From Leclercia sp. UBA7405 (GTDB lineage Bacteria; Pseudomonadota; Gammaproteobacteria; Enterobacterales; Enterobacteriaceae): 24,109 bases of DNA. The notes beneath the pieces were generated by a model. The model made no database searches. It worked only from the letters and a program-made list of their open reading frames with translations, and was not told the DNA's origin. The translations under genes were made by a program, and so were the position numbers. Positions 1 to 7,509 of the stretch are shown one piece after another. The stretch spans positions 416 through 24,524 of the forward strand of contig DKMV01000172.1 of NCBI GenBank assembly GCA_002469605.1. Reading direction: 5' to 3'. Within the stretch, counting starts at the first letter, position 1. Each line of letters begins with the position of its first letter.

Positions 1-77
1 CTCTCCCCGGAGGGGAGAGGGGACTGGAACGGTGCGGCCTGTTGCCCTCACCCCGACCCTCTCCCACAGGGAGAAGG
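1..77. repeat. Two GC-rich palindromic repeat units at left edge
   Basis: Two short palindromes lie just beyond the 3' end of the receptor gene: CTCTCCCC-gga-GGGGAGAG at 1-19 and TCTCCC-aca-GGGAGA at 60-74, joined by a CCCTCACCCCGACC-type stretch. This resembles the small intergenic palindromic elements common in gammaproteobacterial genomes. Either hairpin could also help end transcription of the receptor gene, which reads leftward into it. The element may continue beyond the window. Confidence 0.6.
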
Positions 78-107
78 AAATGGCCGGTGCCCCCTAATTT
101 CATCTAA

Positions 108-2198
108 TCAAAACTTCCACGACACACTCCCCACAATGCTGCGCTCCGCGCCAAAATAACAATACGAAAGCGAATTACACGCCGCCACGTAATCCTCATC
201 CGTCAGGTTATTCACATTCAGCTGCGCGCTAACCCCCTTCAGCCCCAGCTTCGAAAAATCATACCCCACCGCCATATCCACCAGCGTATAGGAGGGCAGC
301 GTATGGGTATTCAGGCGATCGCTGGTGATGCCATTCACATAGCGCACGCCGGAGCCGAGGGTCAGCCCGTCCAGCGGGCCGCTTTTCACGTCGTAGCTCA
401 GCCAGGTGCTGGCCATATTGCGTGGGGCATAGACCGCGCGCTTGCCCTCCTCTTCCGGGCTGCTCTTCTTATAACGAATATCGGTATAGGTATAAGAGGC
501 CTGCAGGCGCAGGCTGTCGGTCAGCTGCCCTACCGCTTCCAGCTCTACCCCTTCAGATTCAATTTCGCCGATGGAACGGTACGGATCGGTCGGCTCCTCT
601 TTGGTGGCGATATTTTTCTGGTTGATGCGGAACACCGAGGCGCTGAACTGGCTGTTCATCCCCTCCGGTTCTACCTTCACGCCCGCTTCCCACTGCTTGC
701 CCTTCATCGGATCCAGCAGGTTGCCGTTCTCATCGGCAAAGCTGGTGGGGGTAAAAGCGGTGGAGTAGCTGATATAAGGCGCCACGCCGTTATCAAACAG
801 GTAGAGCAGCGCCGCGCGGCTGCTGAAGTTGTTCTTATCCAGATCGCTGCGGGTGTTATTCAGCTTGTCGATGTTCGACACGCTGACCTGGTCGTAGCGT
901 CCACCGAGGGTCAGGCGCCAGCGGTCATAAGCGATCTGATCCTGCAGGTAGTAGCCGGTCTGGCGCAGCTTGTGCTTCTCCTGGCTGTACATAGTGATGT
1001 AGTCCGGGCCCGCGCCGTAGACCGGGTTAAAGGCGTCGATAGGCGGGAAGCCGCCGTAATAGCCGGTGGTGTTATTGCTGCGATCCTGATAATCGAGGCC
1101 AATCAGCACCCGGTGGTTCACCGCCCAGGTATCGAAGCTGCCGTCGAGCTGGTTATCCAGGGTGATGGCATCCATCTTCTCGTCGGAGCCGGAGTAGCCG
1201 CGGTTCAGCTCGGTATCGTTCAGCCAGCCGGCGGCATAAACCTGGTTCAGCTTCACTTTGGTGTGCAGATAGCGCAGCTTCTGGCGCGCCGACCAGCCGT
1301 TATCGAACAGGTGCTCGACGTTGTAACCCACCATCTGCTCCCGGCGATCGTACTTGTCGTAATCATCTTCCCCCTCGAAGAAGGTGTTGGGGATACGCTT
1401 GCCGTTATGCGGCACCACGGTGCCGTCGTACGGCAGGCCGGAGTGGCTGCCGCCCTCCGGGTCCCGGTGCAGGTAGGCCATCAGATCCAGACGGGTATTA
1501 TCGGTGATGCGCCAGGTGACGGAGGGCATCAGCGCGTAGCGTTCTTCCTTCAGCGGATCGAACTGGGAGTCGGCGTAGCGGGTCATGCCGCTCAGGCGCG
1601 CCGCCACACGGTCGTTGTCGTCCAGCGGGCCGGTGACGTCGAACATAGCGCCGCGCTGGTTGTTATTACCGGCAAAGAGTTTTACCTCTCCGCCCGGGTC
1701 GAATGAAGGCTTACGCGAGGTGAGCGCTACTATGCCCCCCGGCGAGGAGCGGCCGTAGAGCACCGACGCCGGGCCGCGCACCACTTCGATGTTCTCCAGG
1801 AACCAGGGATCGACCACCAGCGAGCTGTGGGAGTTGGTGTCGCCCATCATCTTCAGGCCGTCGAGATAGACGTTATCCAGGCTGCCGTCGGAGAAGCCAC
1901 GCAGCACCATATAATCAAAGCGGTTAGAGGCGCCGATCTGGTTGCTGTAGACCCCCGGCGTGTAGCTTACCGCCTGACGCACGCTGGTGGCACCCTGCTC
2001 TTCAAACTGTTCGCGGGTGACGATGGAGACCGACTGCGGGGTTTCGATATCCGGCGTTTCGAGCTTGGTGGCGCCGCTCTGCATCTGCGAGGTGACAACA
2101 ACGGTATCGTTTTTCGGCGTATCCTGCGCCAGCAAAGGGAAAGCGACGCTGCCGGTAACCCATCCCACCAGCAGAGCCAAACGCGATTTAGCGAACAT
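108..2198 (-). CDS. foxA: TonB-dependent ferrioxamine-type siderophore receptor
   Basis: Outer-membrane gated channel that imports a ferric hydroxamate siderophore using TonB energy. The 696-residue product has a signal peptide (about residues 1-24, cleaved near PLLA-Q), a TonB box DTVVVT at residues 31-36, a plug domain with VVRGPASVLYGRSSPGG, and a beta-barrel ending in an aromatic residue (SVSWKF). The closing region NNLTDEDYVAACNS plus YFGAERSIVGSV matches what I know of FoxA, with FhuA a close cousin, so ferrioxamine is the likely ligand. The start chosen is the ATG preceded by GGAG at a 6-nt gap; two in-frame upstream ATGs lack good spacing. A Fur-like site lies just upstream, and the AraC-type regulator gene precedes it on the same strand. 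Family is near certain; ligand is inferred. Confidence 0.9.
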   Translation of the reverse strand: MFAKSRLALLVGWVTGSVAFPLLAQDTPKNDTVVVTSQMQSGATKLETPDIETPQSVSIVTREQFEEQGATSVRQAVSYTPGVYSNQIGASNRFDYMVLRGFSDGSLDNVYLDGLKMMGDTNSHSSLVVDPWFLENIEVVRGPASVLYGRSSPGGIVALTSRKPSFDPGGEVKLFAGNNNQRGAMFDVTGPLDDNDRVAARLSGMTRYADSQFDPLKEERYALMPSVTWRITDNTRLDLMAYLHRDPEGGSHSGLPYDGTVVPHNGKRIPNTFFEGEDDYDKYDRREQMVGYNVEHLFDNGWSARQKLRYLHTKVKLNQVYAAGWLNDTELNRGYSGSDEKMDAITLDNQLDGSFDTWAVNHRVLIGLDYQDRSNNTTGYYGGFPPIDAFNPVYGAGPDYITMYSQEKHKLRQTGYYLQDQIAYDRWRLTLGGRYDQVSVSNIDKLNNTRSDLDKNNFSSRAALLYLFDNGVAPYISYSTAFTPTSFADENGNLLDPMKGKQWEAGVKVEPEGMNSQFSASVFRINQKNIATKEEPTDPYRSIGEIESEGVELEAVGQLTDSLRLQASYTYTDIRYKKSSPEEEGKRAVYAPRNMASTWLSYDVKSGPLDGLTLGSGVRYVNGITSDRLNTHTLPSYTLVDMAVGYDFSKLGLKGVSAQLNVNNLTDEDYVAACNSLSYCYFGAERSIVGSVSWKF

Positions 2199-2224
2199 GA
2201 ACATCTCCAAAGGCATTCTTATTT

Positions 2225-2243
2225 GTTAATGAGAATTATTACC
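2225..2243 (-). promoter_or_regulatory. Fur-box-like operator upstream of foxA
   Basis: The 19-bp stretch GTTAATGAGAATTATTACC matches the Fur consensus GATAATGATAATCATTATC at 15 of 19 positions. It lies 27 bp upstream of the receptor start codon. This fits iron repression of a siderophore receptor. Confidence 0.75.
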
Positions 2244-2337
2244 TTTTTCACTTCGCTAATAGCTATGCGCGCCGCCAGGTTATGTATGCGCAATGACAAA
2301 CCGCACGCAAAGCGTTTGCGGTAAGGAGAAAAGCCGA

Positions 2338-3312
2338 TTAACGCCCGCTGCGAACCGCGCCAGGGCAGATGCCGTAGCGGCGACGAAAGGCGGTGGCAAA
2401 GTTAGTGGCATGCTGATAGCCGGACATCCACGCCGCCTGCTGGACGCTGTGCCCCTCCAGCAGATAGCGGCGGGCCAGCGCCAGGCGGCAGTCGCGCAGG
2501 TAGTCAAACACCGTGCAGCCGTAGGCCTGGCGGAACTTGCTGCGCAGGCTGCTGGGGCTCATCGCCGCCTGAATTGCCAGCTGGGCCAGGCTGTACTCCT
2601 GCTCGGGGGCCTGCTCCAGCAGGCGGCGGATCTGCTCCAGCCGCGCCTGCTCACCGCCGGTGGGCTGGGGCAAGGCGGTTCCCTGCTGTTCGCGCAGGTG
2701 CAGGGCGTGGCCGAGCAGCTGATACATCACCCCTTCCAGCAATAGCTGGCGCGACAGGCTGCTGCGCTCGCGCTGGCGGGCGTGCTGAATGCCGGCCAGC
2801 ACAAACTCCGGCACCTGCCAGACAAAGGTCGGGGCGTTAAGCCGCTCCCACTGTTCCAGCAGGGTGGTCAGCAGGTTTTCGCGGCGCGCATCGTTAGGAT
2901 AGACGCCAAAAGAGAGGGTTTTTAGAGCGATGTTAGCGTCGTGGCGGGCCGACATCGCCTGCTGTTCGCTCAGCCTGGCGCTGAAGGCCATGCCGGGGCG
3001 CACCGTCCAGACTTCACCGCTAAGGGTCAGGGTAACGCAGCCTTCCAGCACCACCAGCACGTATAACGGGCTGCTGTGGCGGGAGGTGGTTTCATAGGGT
3101 TGCAGGACCTGCACATCAGAGTGGGTTAAGGCGATGCCGGAGGGAAGGACCATCTCTTCCACGTCGCCATGCAGAACGGGGCTGCTGGCGCAGGCGTCGT
3201 TGAGCAGAGGAAAACGGTAGTCAATGCCGTAACGCTCACCGAAGACCTTAAAATCCGCAACGGAAAAGGTTTTTTTCGTCGCCAACGGGGCAAGGGGCAC
3301 TGTTTTGGACAT
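2338..3312 (-). CDS. AraC-family transcriptional regulator next to siderophore receptor
   Basis: A 324-residue DNA-binding regulator. The C-terminal third is an AraC/XylS double helix-turn-helix: YSLAQLAIQAAMSPSSLRSKF for the first helix pair, then GYQHATNFATAFRRRYGICPG, the family signature. The N-terminal part is a cupin-like ligand domain (LVVLEGCVTLTLSG). The layout resembles PchR-type regulators, which activate a neighbouring siderophore receptor when the ferric siderophore is present. It lies directly upstream of foxA on the same strand with a 139-bp gap that holds the Fur-like site, so it probably controls foxA. The start ATG has only a weak AGG upstream. The regulatory target is inferred from position. 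Confidence 0.88.
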   Translation of the reverse strand: MSKTVPLAPLATKKTFSVADFKVFGERYGIDYRFPLLNDACASSPVLHGDVEEMVLPSGIALTHSDVQVLQPYETTSRHSSPLYVLVVLEGCVTLTLSGEVWTVRPGMAFSARLSEQQAMSARHDANIALKTLSFGVYPNDARRENLLTTLLEQWERLNAPTFVWQVPEFVLAGIQHARQRERSSLSRQLLLEGVMYQLLGHALHLREQQGTALPQPTGGEQARLEQIRRLLEQAPEQEYSLAQLAIQAAMSPSSLRSKFRQAYGCTVFDYLRDCRLALARRYLLEGHSVQQAAWMSGYQHATNFATAFRRRYGICPGAVRSGR

Positions 3313-3406
3313 ACCGAAGCCTGAACGAGAGATAATAAAAAGAAAACAGTAACACTCATTCAGCGCGGCGGCAACGTAAGCCGCAATGGCCTATTTTAAA
3401 CAGGGC

Positions 3407-3433
3407 TAAGCCCCGGCATTACGCCAGGGCTTA
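3407..3433 (-). terminator. Hairpin downstream of the DUF2171 gene
   Basis: TAAGCCC and GGGCTTA form a 7-bp stem, extended by an inner GGC/GCC pair around a GTAAT loop when read on the minus strand. It sits about 30 bp past the stop of the DUF2171 gene. It is followed by GCCCTGTTTAAAA rather than a strong T-run, so it is a probable but imperfect terminator. Confidence 0.55.
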
Positions 3434-3460
3434 AATATCATAAAGGGGATATTATGATAA

Positions 3461-3694
3461 TCAGGCTTCTTGCCAGCCGGAAAATACTTCTTCGTGGTTT
3501 TTGGTCAGTACCACTTTATTCGCATCGACCTTGTCGACCCACTCCAGCGGAATATAATGGTGTTTGCCACCGGATTCCGGATCGCTTTTCGCCAGCTTAA
3601 TACGTTCGCCATCAAGATGGTCAACTACGCCTACGTGAGTACCGCAGCTGGCGACAACCTGAGTATGTTCCTTGATTTCACTCTTGTTTACCAT
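3461..3694 (-). CDS. DUF2171 small protein
   Basis: A 77-residue cytoplasmic protein with no signal peptide or membrane segment. It matches the DUF2171 pattern, a PRC-barrel-like fold: HVGVVDHLDGERIKL followed by HHYIPLEWVDKVD. Function is unknown; relatives are small, highly charged proteins often linked to general stress. The start ATG at 3694 has a very good AGGAG ribosome-binding site 8-9 nt upstream. It is monocistronic, with its own downstream hairpin, and divergent from the YmgB-like gene. The 235-bp AT-rich gap between the two genes must carry both promoters. Confidence 0.8.
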   Translation of the reverse strand: MVNKSEIKEHTQVVASCGTHVGVVDHLDGERIKLAKSDPESGGKHHYIPLEWVDKVDANKVVLTKNHEEVFSGWQEA

Positions 3695-3929
3695 TATGAA
3701 TTCTCCTCAAAAGGTTTATACGGGTTGTGACACGAAATTAACTGTAGTCCATAAATCGGTATTTCACAGCGCCATTAGCATTTCGAAACATTATTGACGG
3801 CAGCGTAATTAAGGGCTACGGCGAAATATTTTCACAAGGTTCAAACAAGATATAAGAATAAGACGATAAATATTTTACCCACGTTATTATGCGTCATAAT
3901 TAGGGTACGCAAACAACGCGGAGGCATAT

Positions 3930-4115
3930 ATGGTAATTGAACAGAATCGTACCGAAATATCCCTGGCGCTTGGCGAAGCGGTGTTAGATGTCGTACAAAA
4001 AGGTCAGGAGTTGTCGAGAGCCAATCTGGCCCGGGCCATGCGGGTAAAAGCGGAGCGGGAGGCAGATGACGAACGCCTGCTCAGCTACTGGAAGGCCTGT
4101 CATATCCTTGTTTAG
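3930..4115 (+). CDS. YmgB/AriR-family small protein
   Basis: A 61-residue protein. Its pattern LGEAVLDVVQKGQELSRANL, then an acidic helix and an IL-V end, fits the YmgB/AriR family of biofilm and acid-resistance modulators. In E. coli these small helical proteins are made under BluR and RcsB control and feed into Rcs and biofilm signalling. The family assignment rests on residue pattern only and is moderately secure. The start has a strong GGAGG 6 nt upstream. A CATAAT element at about 3894-3899 could be the -10; I see no convincing -35. It ends in a GC-rich hairpin shared with convergent roxA. Confidence 0.65.
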   Translation: MVIEQNRTEISLALGEAVLDVVQKGQELSRANLARAMRVKAEREADDERLLSYWKACHILV

Positions 4116-4145
4116 CGAGTCATCGTTTAGCAAGGTTGCGGAAGT

Positions 4146-4173
4146 GGCGGCAGCGGGTCTCGCCCGCCGCCGC
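4146..4173. terminator. GC-rich hairpin between convergent genes
   Basis: GGCGGC-a-GCGGG, then loop TCTCG, then CCCGC-CGCCGC, form an imperfect stem between the YmgB-like gene and the stop of roxA. Neither strand shows a long T-run after it, so it may act as a weak bidirectional terminator or an mRNA end-stabiliser. Confidence 0.45.
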
Positions 4174-4181
4174 TAGTAAGA

Positions 4182-5303
4182 TTACTCGTCGAAATACCAG
4201 TAACCCTGGTTAATCAGCCCGGTCAACGTCTCCATAAAGTCCGGGTTCTGCAACGCGCTCCCCAACTCCTGCTGACCAAACTCGGTATAGCGGCACAGAA
4301 TGTCCGCCGCCCCGGCGTCGTTAGTTTCCAGCTGTTCACTGTTAACAAAGACGCTGCCGGAGACGTTCAGCACCCGCAGCCCGCTCAGGCGGATTAAGGT
4401 CTCGCCGCCCTGCAGGGCGTCCAGCACCTCTTCGGTGGAGTACGGCGGCTCGGCGGCGGCGATATCCAGCTCGTGGCGCGGTGTGGAGATAAAGCTACCG
4501 AACCACTTTTTGAAGTCGTCCGGCTGGTCGATCATGGCGATCATCATCTTGCGCAGGCGCTCAAGCTCGTACTCCTCAACGCGGCCCGGGTGGTCGCGGC
4601 AGGTCAGATCCGGATCGCTGTAGTGCTCGCCCCCCAGATCGTTTTCCAGCGCATAGTCGGCAAAGCTGCTGATCAGATCCCGGCCGTTCGGCCCGCGGAA
4701 CCCCACCGAGTAGTTCAGCGCCGTTTCGTGGGTAAAGCCGTCGTGCGGGAATCCCGGCGGAATATAGAGGATGTCGCCCGGTGCCAGATCTTCATCAATG
4801 ATCGGCTCAAAGGGATCCACGTGCAGCAGCGCCGGGTGCGGGCAGAACTGACGCATCGGCAGCTTGTCCCCAACGCGCCAGCGGCGGCTACCCATCCCCT
4901 GGATGATAAACACATCATACTGATCGATATGCGGGCCCACGCCGCCGCCCGGCACCGAGTAGGAGATCATCAGATCGTCCAGACGCCAGTCCGGCAGTAC
5001 GCGGAATGGACGCACCAGCTCGGCGGCCGGCAGGTGCCAGTGGTTAACCGCCTGGGCCAGCAGCGACCAGCCGGTTTCACCCAGCCCGTCGAAGTGCTCA
5101 AAAGGCCCGTTGCTGGCAGACCATTTGCCCTCTTTGTAGCTCACCAGGCGGCTATCTACTTCCGGCTCCATCGCCAGTCCCGCCAGCTCGTCCGGGGTAA
5201 TGGGATCGATAAAGTTCGGCAGCGCATTTTTTAAAACGACGGGTTGTTTCTGCCAGTATTTTTCTAAAAATTCCGGCCAATTCAGATTGAGTTGGTAAGC
5301 CAT
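4182..5303 (-). CDS. roxA: 50S ribosomal protein L16 arginine hydroxylase
   Basis: A Fe(II)/2-oxoglutarate-dependent oxygenase that hydroxylates an arginine of ribosomal protein L16 (RoxA/YcfD). The 373-residue product has the JmjC-type core: the first iron ligands in GPHIDQYDVF (HxD), the distal His in the segment after PPGFPHDGFTHETALNYS, and a C-terminal winged-helix-like dimer tail ending GYWYFDE. Length and sequence match enteric YcfD throughout. I take the ATG at 5303 (MAYQLNLNW); an in-frame GTG three codons upstream would give an atypical N-terminus. It is a stand-alone gene convergent with the YmgB-like gene. Confidence 0.95.
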   Translation of the reverse strand: MAYQLNLNWPEFLEKYWQKQPVVLKNALPNFIDPITPDELAGLAMEPEVDSRLVSYKEGKWSASNGPFEHFDGLGETGWSLLAQAVNHWHLPAAELVRPFRVLPDWRLDDLMISYSVPGGGVGPHIDQYDVFIIQGMGSRRWRVGDKLPMRQFCPHPALLHVDPFEPIIDEDLAPGDILYIPPGFPHDGFTHETALNYSVGFRGPNGRDLISSFADYALENDLGGEHYSDPDLTCRDHPGRVEEYELERLRKMMIAMIDQPDDFKKWFGSFISTPRHELDIAAAEPPYSTEEVLDALQGGETLIRLSGLRVLNVSGSVFVNSEQLETNDAGAADILCRYTEFGQQELGSALQNPDFMETLTGLINQGYWYFDE

Positions 5304-5508
5304 GGGTCGCACCAGTGAAAGTCAAACGGGCCTGATTATAGGAAGAGGCCGCGCCGGGCTGCCTTGTCGTGGGTCAAGAGATAACCAATCGCCCGATTCG
5401 CTCAGCCTTTTGCATGACACATTCTGACAGCCTCAGGCTTTAAGGTTATCGCTCCATTCACAGGGATTTATATCGTTTATGAATGCGAGTATCGTCATGA
5501 GGTGTGAG

Positions 5509-5805
5509 ATGAGCCATATCAGCGAACTTACCGTGACCGGCAAGGTGCAGACCCTGGTACCAGCGTACGCACGCCGGGGGACTCCGTCGCTCTTTGCCCC
5601 GGTCGCCAGCGATCTGCCCGTGGGCAGCGCGATCGCGGTATGTGCCCTGGTCACGGGGGATGCGGTGGAAGGCAATAGCCGCTGGTATCGCATCAGCGAA
5701 GACGCCTACGTCTGGGCGGGCGCCTGCACGCGGCTCAGCCCCTGCCCGGCGTTCCCGGAAGAGCAGCGAATGAGGTGGAAGGCGGTGGTATTTGAGGTGC
5801 GCTAG
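5509..5805 (+). CDS. Small SH3-like domain protein of unknown function
   Basis: A 98-residue protein with no signal peptide. Residues from about 8 to 80 look like one bacterial SH3-type barrel: ARRGTPS, LPVGSAIAVCALVTGDAVEGN, SRWYRI and AYVWAG are typical of SH3 repeats fused to peptidoglycan hydrolases or caspase-like proteins. Here the domain is alone. I chose the ATG at 5509 because GAGGTG lies 5 nt upstream; an ATG at 5479 in the same frame lacks a site. Its stop codon is part of a perfect hairpin. Function unknown; a binding or adaptor module is a guess. Confidence 0.7.
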   Translation: MSHISELTVTGKVQTLVPAYARRGTPSLFAPVASDLPVGSAIAVCALVTGDAVEGNSRWYRISEDAYVWAGACTRLSPCPAFPEEQRMRWKAVVFEVR

Positions 5806-5825
5806 CGCCCGGGAGCCGGGCGCTA
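5803..5825. terminator. Perfect 10-bp hairpin between convergent genes
   Basis: TAGCGCCCGG-gag-CCGGGCGCTA is a perfect 10-bp stem with a 3-nt loop. It starts at the stop codon of the SH3-like gene and ends 10 bp before the stop of the convergent ClpP-like gene. T-runs are absent on both sides, but the symmetry and place suggest a bidirectional terminator. Confidence 0.6.
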
Positions 5826-5834
5826 CAAGAAGGG

Positions 5835-6440
5835 TTAATCCAGATTCAGATCGTCATAACGGTTGATGATTTTACCCACGATGCCGTAATCCAGCGCCTC
5901 TGACGGCGACATCCAGAAGTTACGGTCGGTATCTTTTTTCACTTTCTCCAGCGGCTGGCCGGTGGCGTCGGCAATCAGCTTGTTCACCCGCTCCAGCATA
6001 CGGATGATCTCGCGCGCTTCGATCTCGATATCTGTCGCCTGCCCGCGCACGCCGCCCAGCGGCTGGTGGATCATAAAGCGGGTGTTCGGCAGGGTGTAGC
6101 GGTGCTCTTTTTTGGCGGCGAGGAAGATGGTGATCCCCGCGCTGGCGACCCAGCCGGTGCCAATCACGTGCACTTCCGGGCGGATAAATTTGATAAAGTC
6201 GTGGATGGTATCCCCCGCCTCCACGTGGCCGCCCTGGCTGTTGATGTAGATCTTGATCGGATCGTTATTAATGCTTTGCAGCAGAATCAGCTGGCTCACC
6301 ACCTTCTCCGCCAGCGCCTGGTTGATCTCACCGGAAATCACGATCGAGCGCGAGGCCAGCATTTTTTGCTGGATCAGGGCGCTGCTGCCGCTTTCGTTCT
6401 CTTTCGGGGTCTCGTCATCTTTAGTTTGCAGTTGGAACAT
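5835..6440 (-). CDS. ClpP-family serine protease paralogue
   Basis: A 201-residue cytoplasmic protein of the ClpP fold, distinct from the housekeeping ClpP. Visible landmarks are the oxyanion strand IYINSQGG (residues 65-71), nucleophile Ser100 in GWVASAG, and His125 in RFMIHQPLGG, 25 residues after the serine as in E. coli ClpP. The third triad position, 49 residues past the His, is Asn174 (DTDRNFW) instead of Asp. Length agrees with mature ClpP plus a short charged N-terminus. No Clp ATPase gene is adjacent, so any partner is encoded elsewhere or it mixes with ClpP. The start ATG is preceded by AAGAGCC and, further up, GAGG. It is likely a single-gene unit. Confidence 0.88.
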   Translation of the reverse strand: MFQLQTKDDETPKENESGSSALIQQKMLASRSIVISGEINQALAEKVVSQLILLQSINNDPIKIYINSQGGHVEAGDTIHDFIKFIRPEVHVIGTGWVASAGITIFLAAKKEHRYTLPNTRFMIHQPLGGVRGQATDIEIEAREIIRMLERVNKLIADATGQPLEKVKKDTDRNFWMSPSEALDYGIVGKIINRYDDLNLD

Positions 6441-6505
6441 GGCTCTTTTTATCCTCGGCGTTTAGCGCTAAAAACTGAGTGTAGCCCTTTTCCGCGTCTC
6501 GGGCA

Positions 6506-7276
6506 TCAGGCGCTGACAATCCTCACCTCCTGCGCCCCAAACGCCCCGGCCACTTCGCCGTCCAGCTCACCATCCACCACTAGCACATCGATATCGCGGC
6601 TTTTCGCCACCACGTAGCGCGCCACGCCGGGGATTTTATCGGTGGTCAGCGCCACTATGGTCTGGCTGCTCTGGCCAATCACCGCTTTTTTAAATTCGCA
6701 GTCGGCGTAATCAAAGCCGGTGAGCCCCATTTCCGGATCCATGGCGCAGCCGCCGATAAAGGCCTGATCGAAGATAATCCCCTGGATCTGGCTGGCCGCC
6801 GTGCTGCCTGTCGCCCCGCCGGAGGTGCGCTGGAGCTGCCCGCCGGTGATGATCACCTCGCAGAGCGGATGGCGCAGCAATTCGACGGCGATAGCCGGCG
6901 AGTTGGTCACCACCGTCAGGCTGAGATCGGCGGGGAGCGCCTTCGCCAGCGCCAGATTGGTGGTGCCGGTATCGATAAAAATACAACTTCCCGCCTTGAT
7001 AAGGGTTGCGGCTTTCTGCGCGATCTTCTCTTTTTTGTCGTGATTGTGCTGCTCGCGGCTGAAGAAGGGGCCCGCATCCGCCAGCTGTAGCACCGCGCCG
7101 CCGTACACCTTTTTGCAGATCCCCGCTTTGCTAAGCTCATGTAAATCCCGGCGGATCGTGTGCTCCGAGACCTGCATCTGCGCGGCCAGCTCGGTACAGA
7201 CCACCCTGCCGTTTTGCTGAAGGATCTCGCGGATCCGATCTTGTCGTTGCTCTGGAAAAGCTGCATAATCGAGCAT
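6506..7276 (-). CDS. DeoR-family transcriptional regulator
   Basis: A 256-residue repressor. The N-terminal winged helix (about residues 9-65; RQDRIREILQQNGRV, VSEHTIRRDL, KVYGGAV) is the DeoR signature. Residues 85-235 form a DeoRC sensor with the phosphosugar-type loop FIDTGTTNLALAKAL. Most relatives are derepressed by a sugar phosphate. It is divergent from the short ORF, MFS and VOC genes and so probably represses them and itself. Two copies of ATCGAGCAT, one overlapping its own start codon, are candidate operators. AAGG lies 7 nt before the start. The ligand is unknown. Confidence 0.9.
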   Translation of the reverse strand: MLDYAAFPEQRQDRIREILQQNGRVVCTELAAQMQVSEHTIRRDLHELSKAGICKKVYGGAVLQLADAGPFFSREQHNHDKKEKIAQKAATLIKAGSCIFIDTGTTNLALAKALPADLSLTVVTNSPAIAVELLRHPLCEVIITGGQLQRTSGGATGSTAASQIQGIIFDQAFIGGCAMDPEMGLTGFDYADCEFKKAVIGQSSQTIVALTTDKIPGVARYVVAKSRDIDVLVVDGELDGEVAGAFGAQEVRIVSA

Positions 7277-7307
7277 AAATAGCCTTTTTAATATTTAAAT
7301 CGAGCAT
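7268..7307. promoter_or_regulatory. Duplicated ATCGAGCAT element, candidate DeoR-family operator
   Basis: ATCGAGCAT occurs at 7268-7276 and again at 7299-7307, with start-to-start spacing 31 bp, near three helical turns. The wider match AATCGAGCATnAAT is identical at 13 of 14 positions. The first copy covers the ATG of the DeoR-family gene. Between them is an AT-rich stretch suited to a promoter. Direct repeats in the control region of a divergent regulator are the usual form of a DeoR-family operator; binding is inferred. Confidence 0.55.
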
Positions 7308-7362
7308 CAATGCGCATAATGTTGCAAAGACACTTACATCTGTCAATCGCCGGAGCGTCATA

Positions 7363-7509
7363 ATGAAACGCGATAATGATTACCGCCCGCAGGTGCCCCC
7401 TACCCATCCCCATGACGGCTTCCTGTTTGAGCCCTTTACCCGCACCAGCGATAAAATTCCTCCTGAAAAGCGCCAGCAACGGCTTTTCCCGATGCCAAAA
7501 GGACGTTAA
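7363..7509 (+). CDS. Short 48-residue ORF leading the MFS-VOC unit
   Basis: I do not recognise this protein. It is 48 residues, proline- and arginine-rich, with no membrane segment (MKRDNDYRPQVPP start, LFPMPKGR end). It deserves listing because GGAG lies 7 nt before its ATG, and its stop TAA is immediately followed by the ATG of the MFS gene, giving TAAATG, a layout typical of translational coupling. It may be a real small protein or a leader whose translation controls the transporter. Confidence 0.5.
   Translation: MKRDNDYRPQVPPTHPHDGFLFEPFTRTSDKIPPEKRQQRLFPMPKGR

Noticed and set aside
303..1706. 467-codon open frame on the plus strand opposite foxA
   Set aside because: It mirrors the receptor gene in GC-rich DNA, is full of Ala/Val/His/Gln low-complexity wording, and matches no family I know; foxA on the other strand is unmistakable.
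4473..5234. 253-codon plus-strand frame opposite roxA
   Set aside because: Antisense shadow of a well-identified gene, without a ribosome-binding site.
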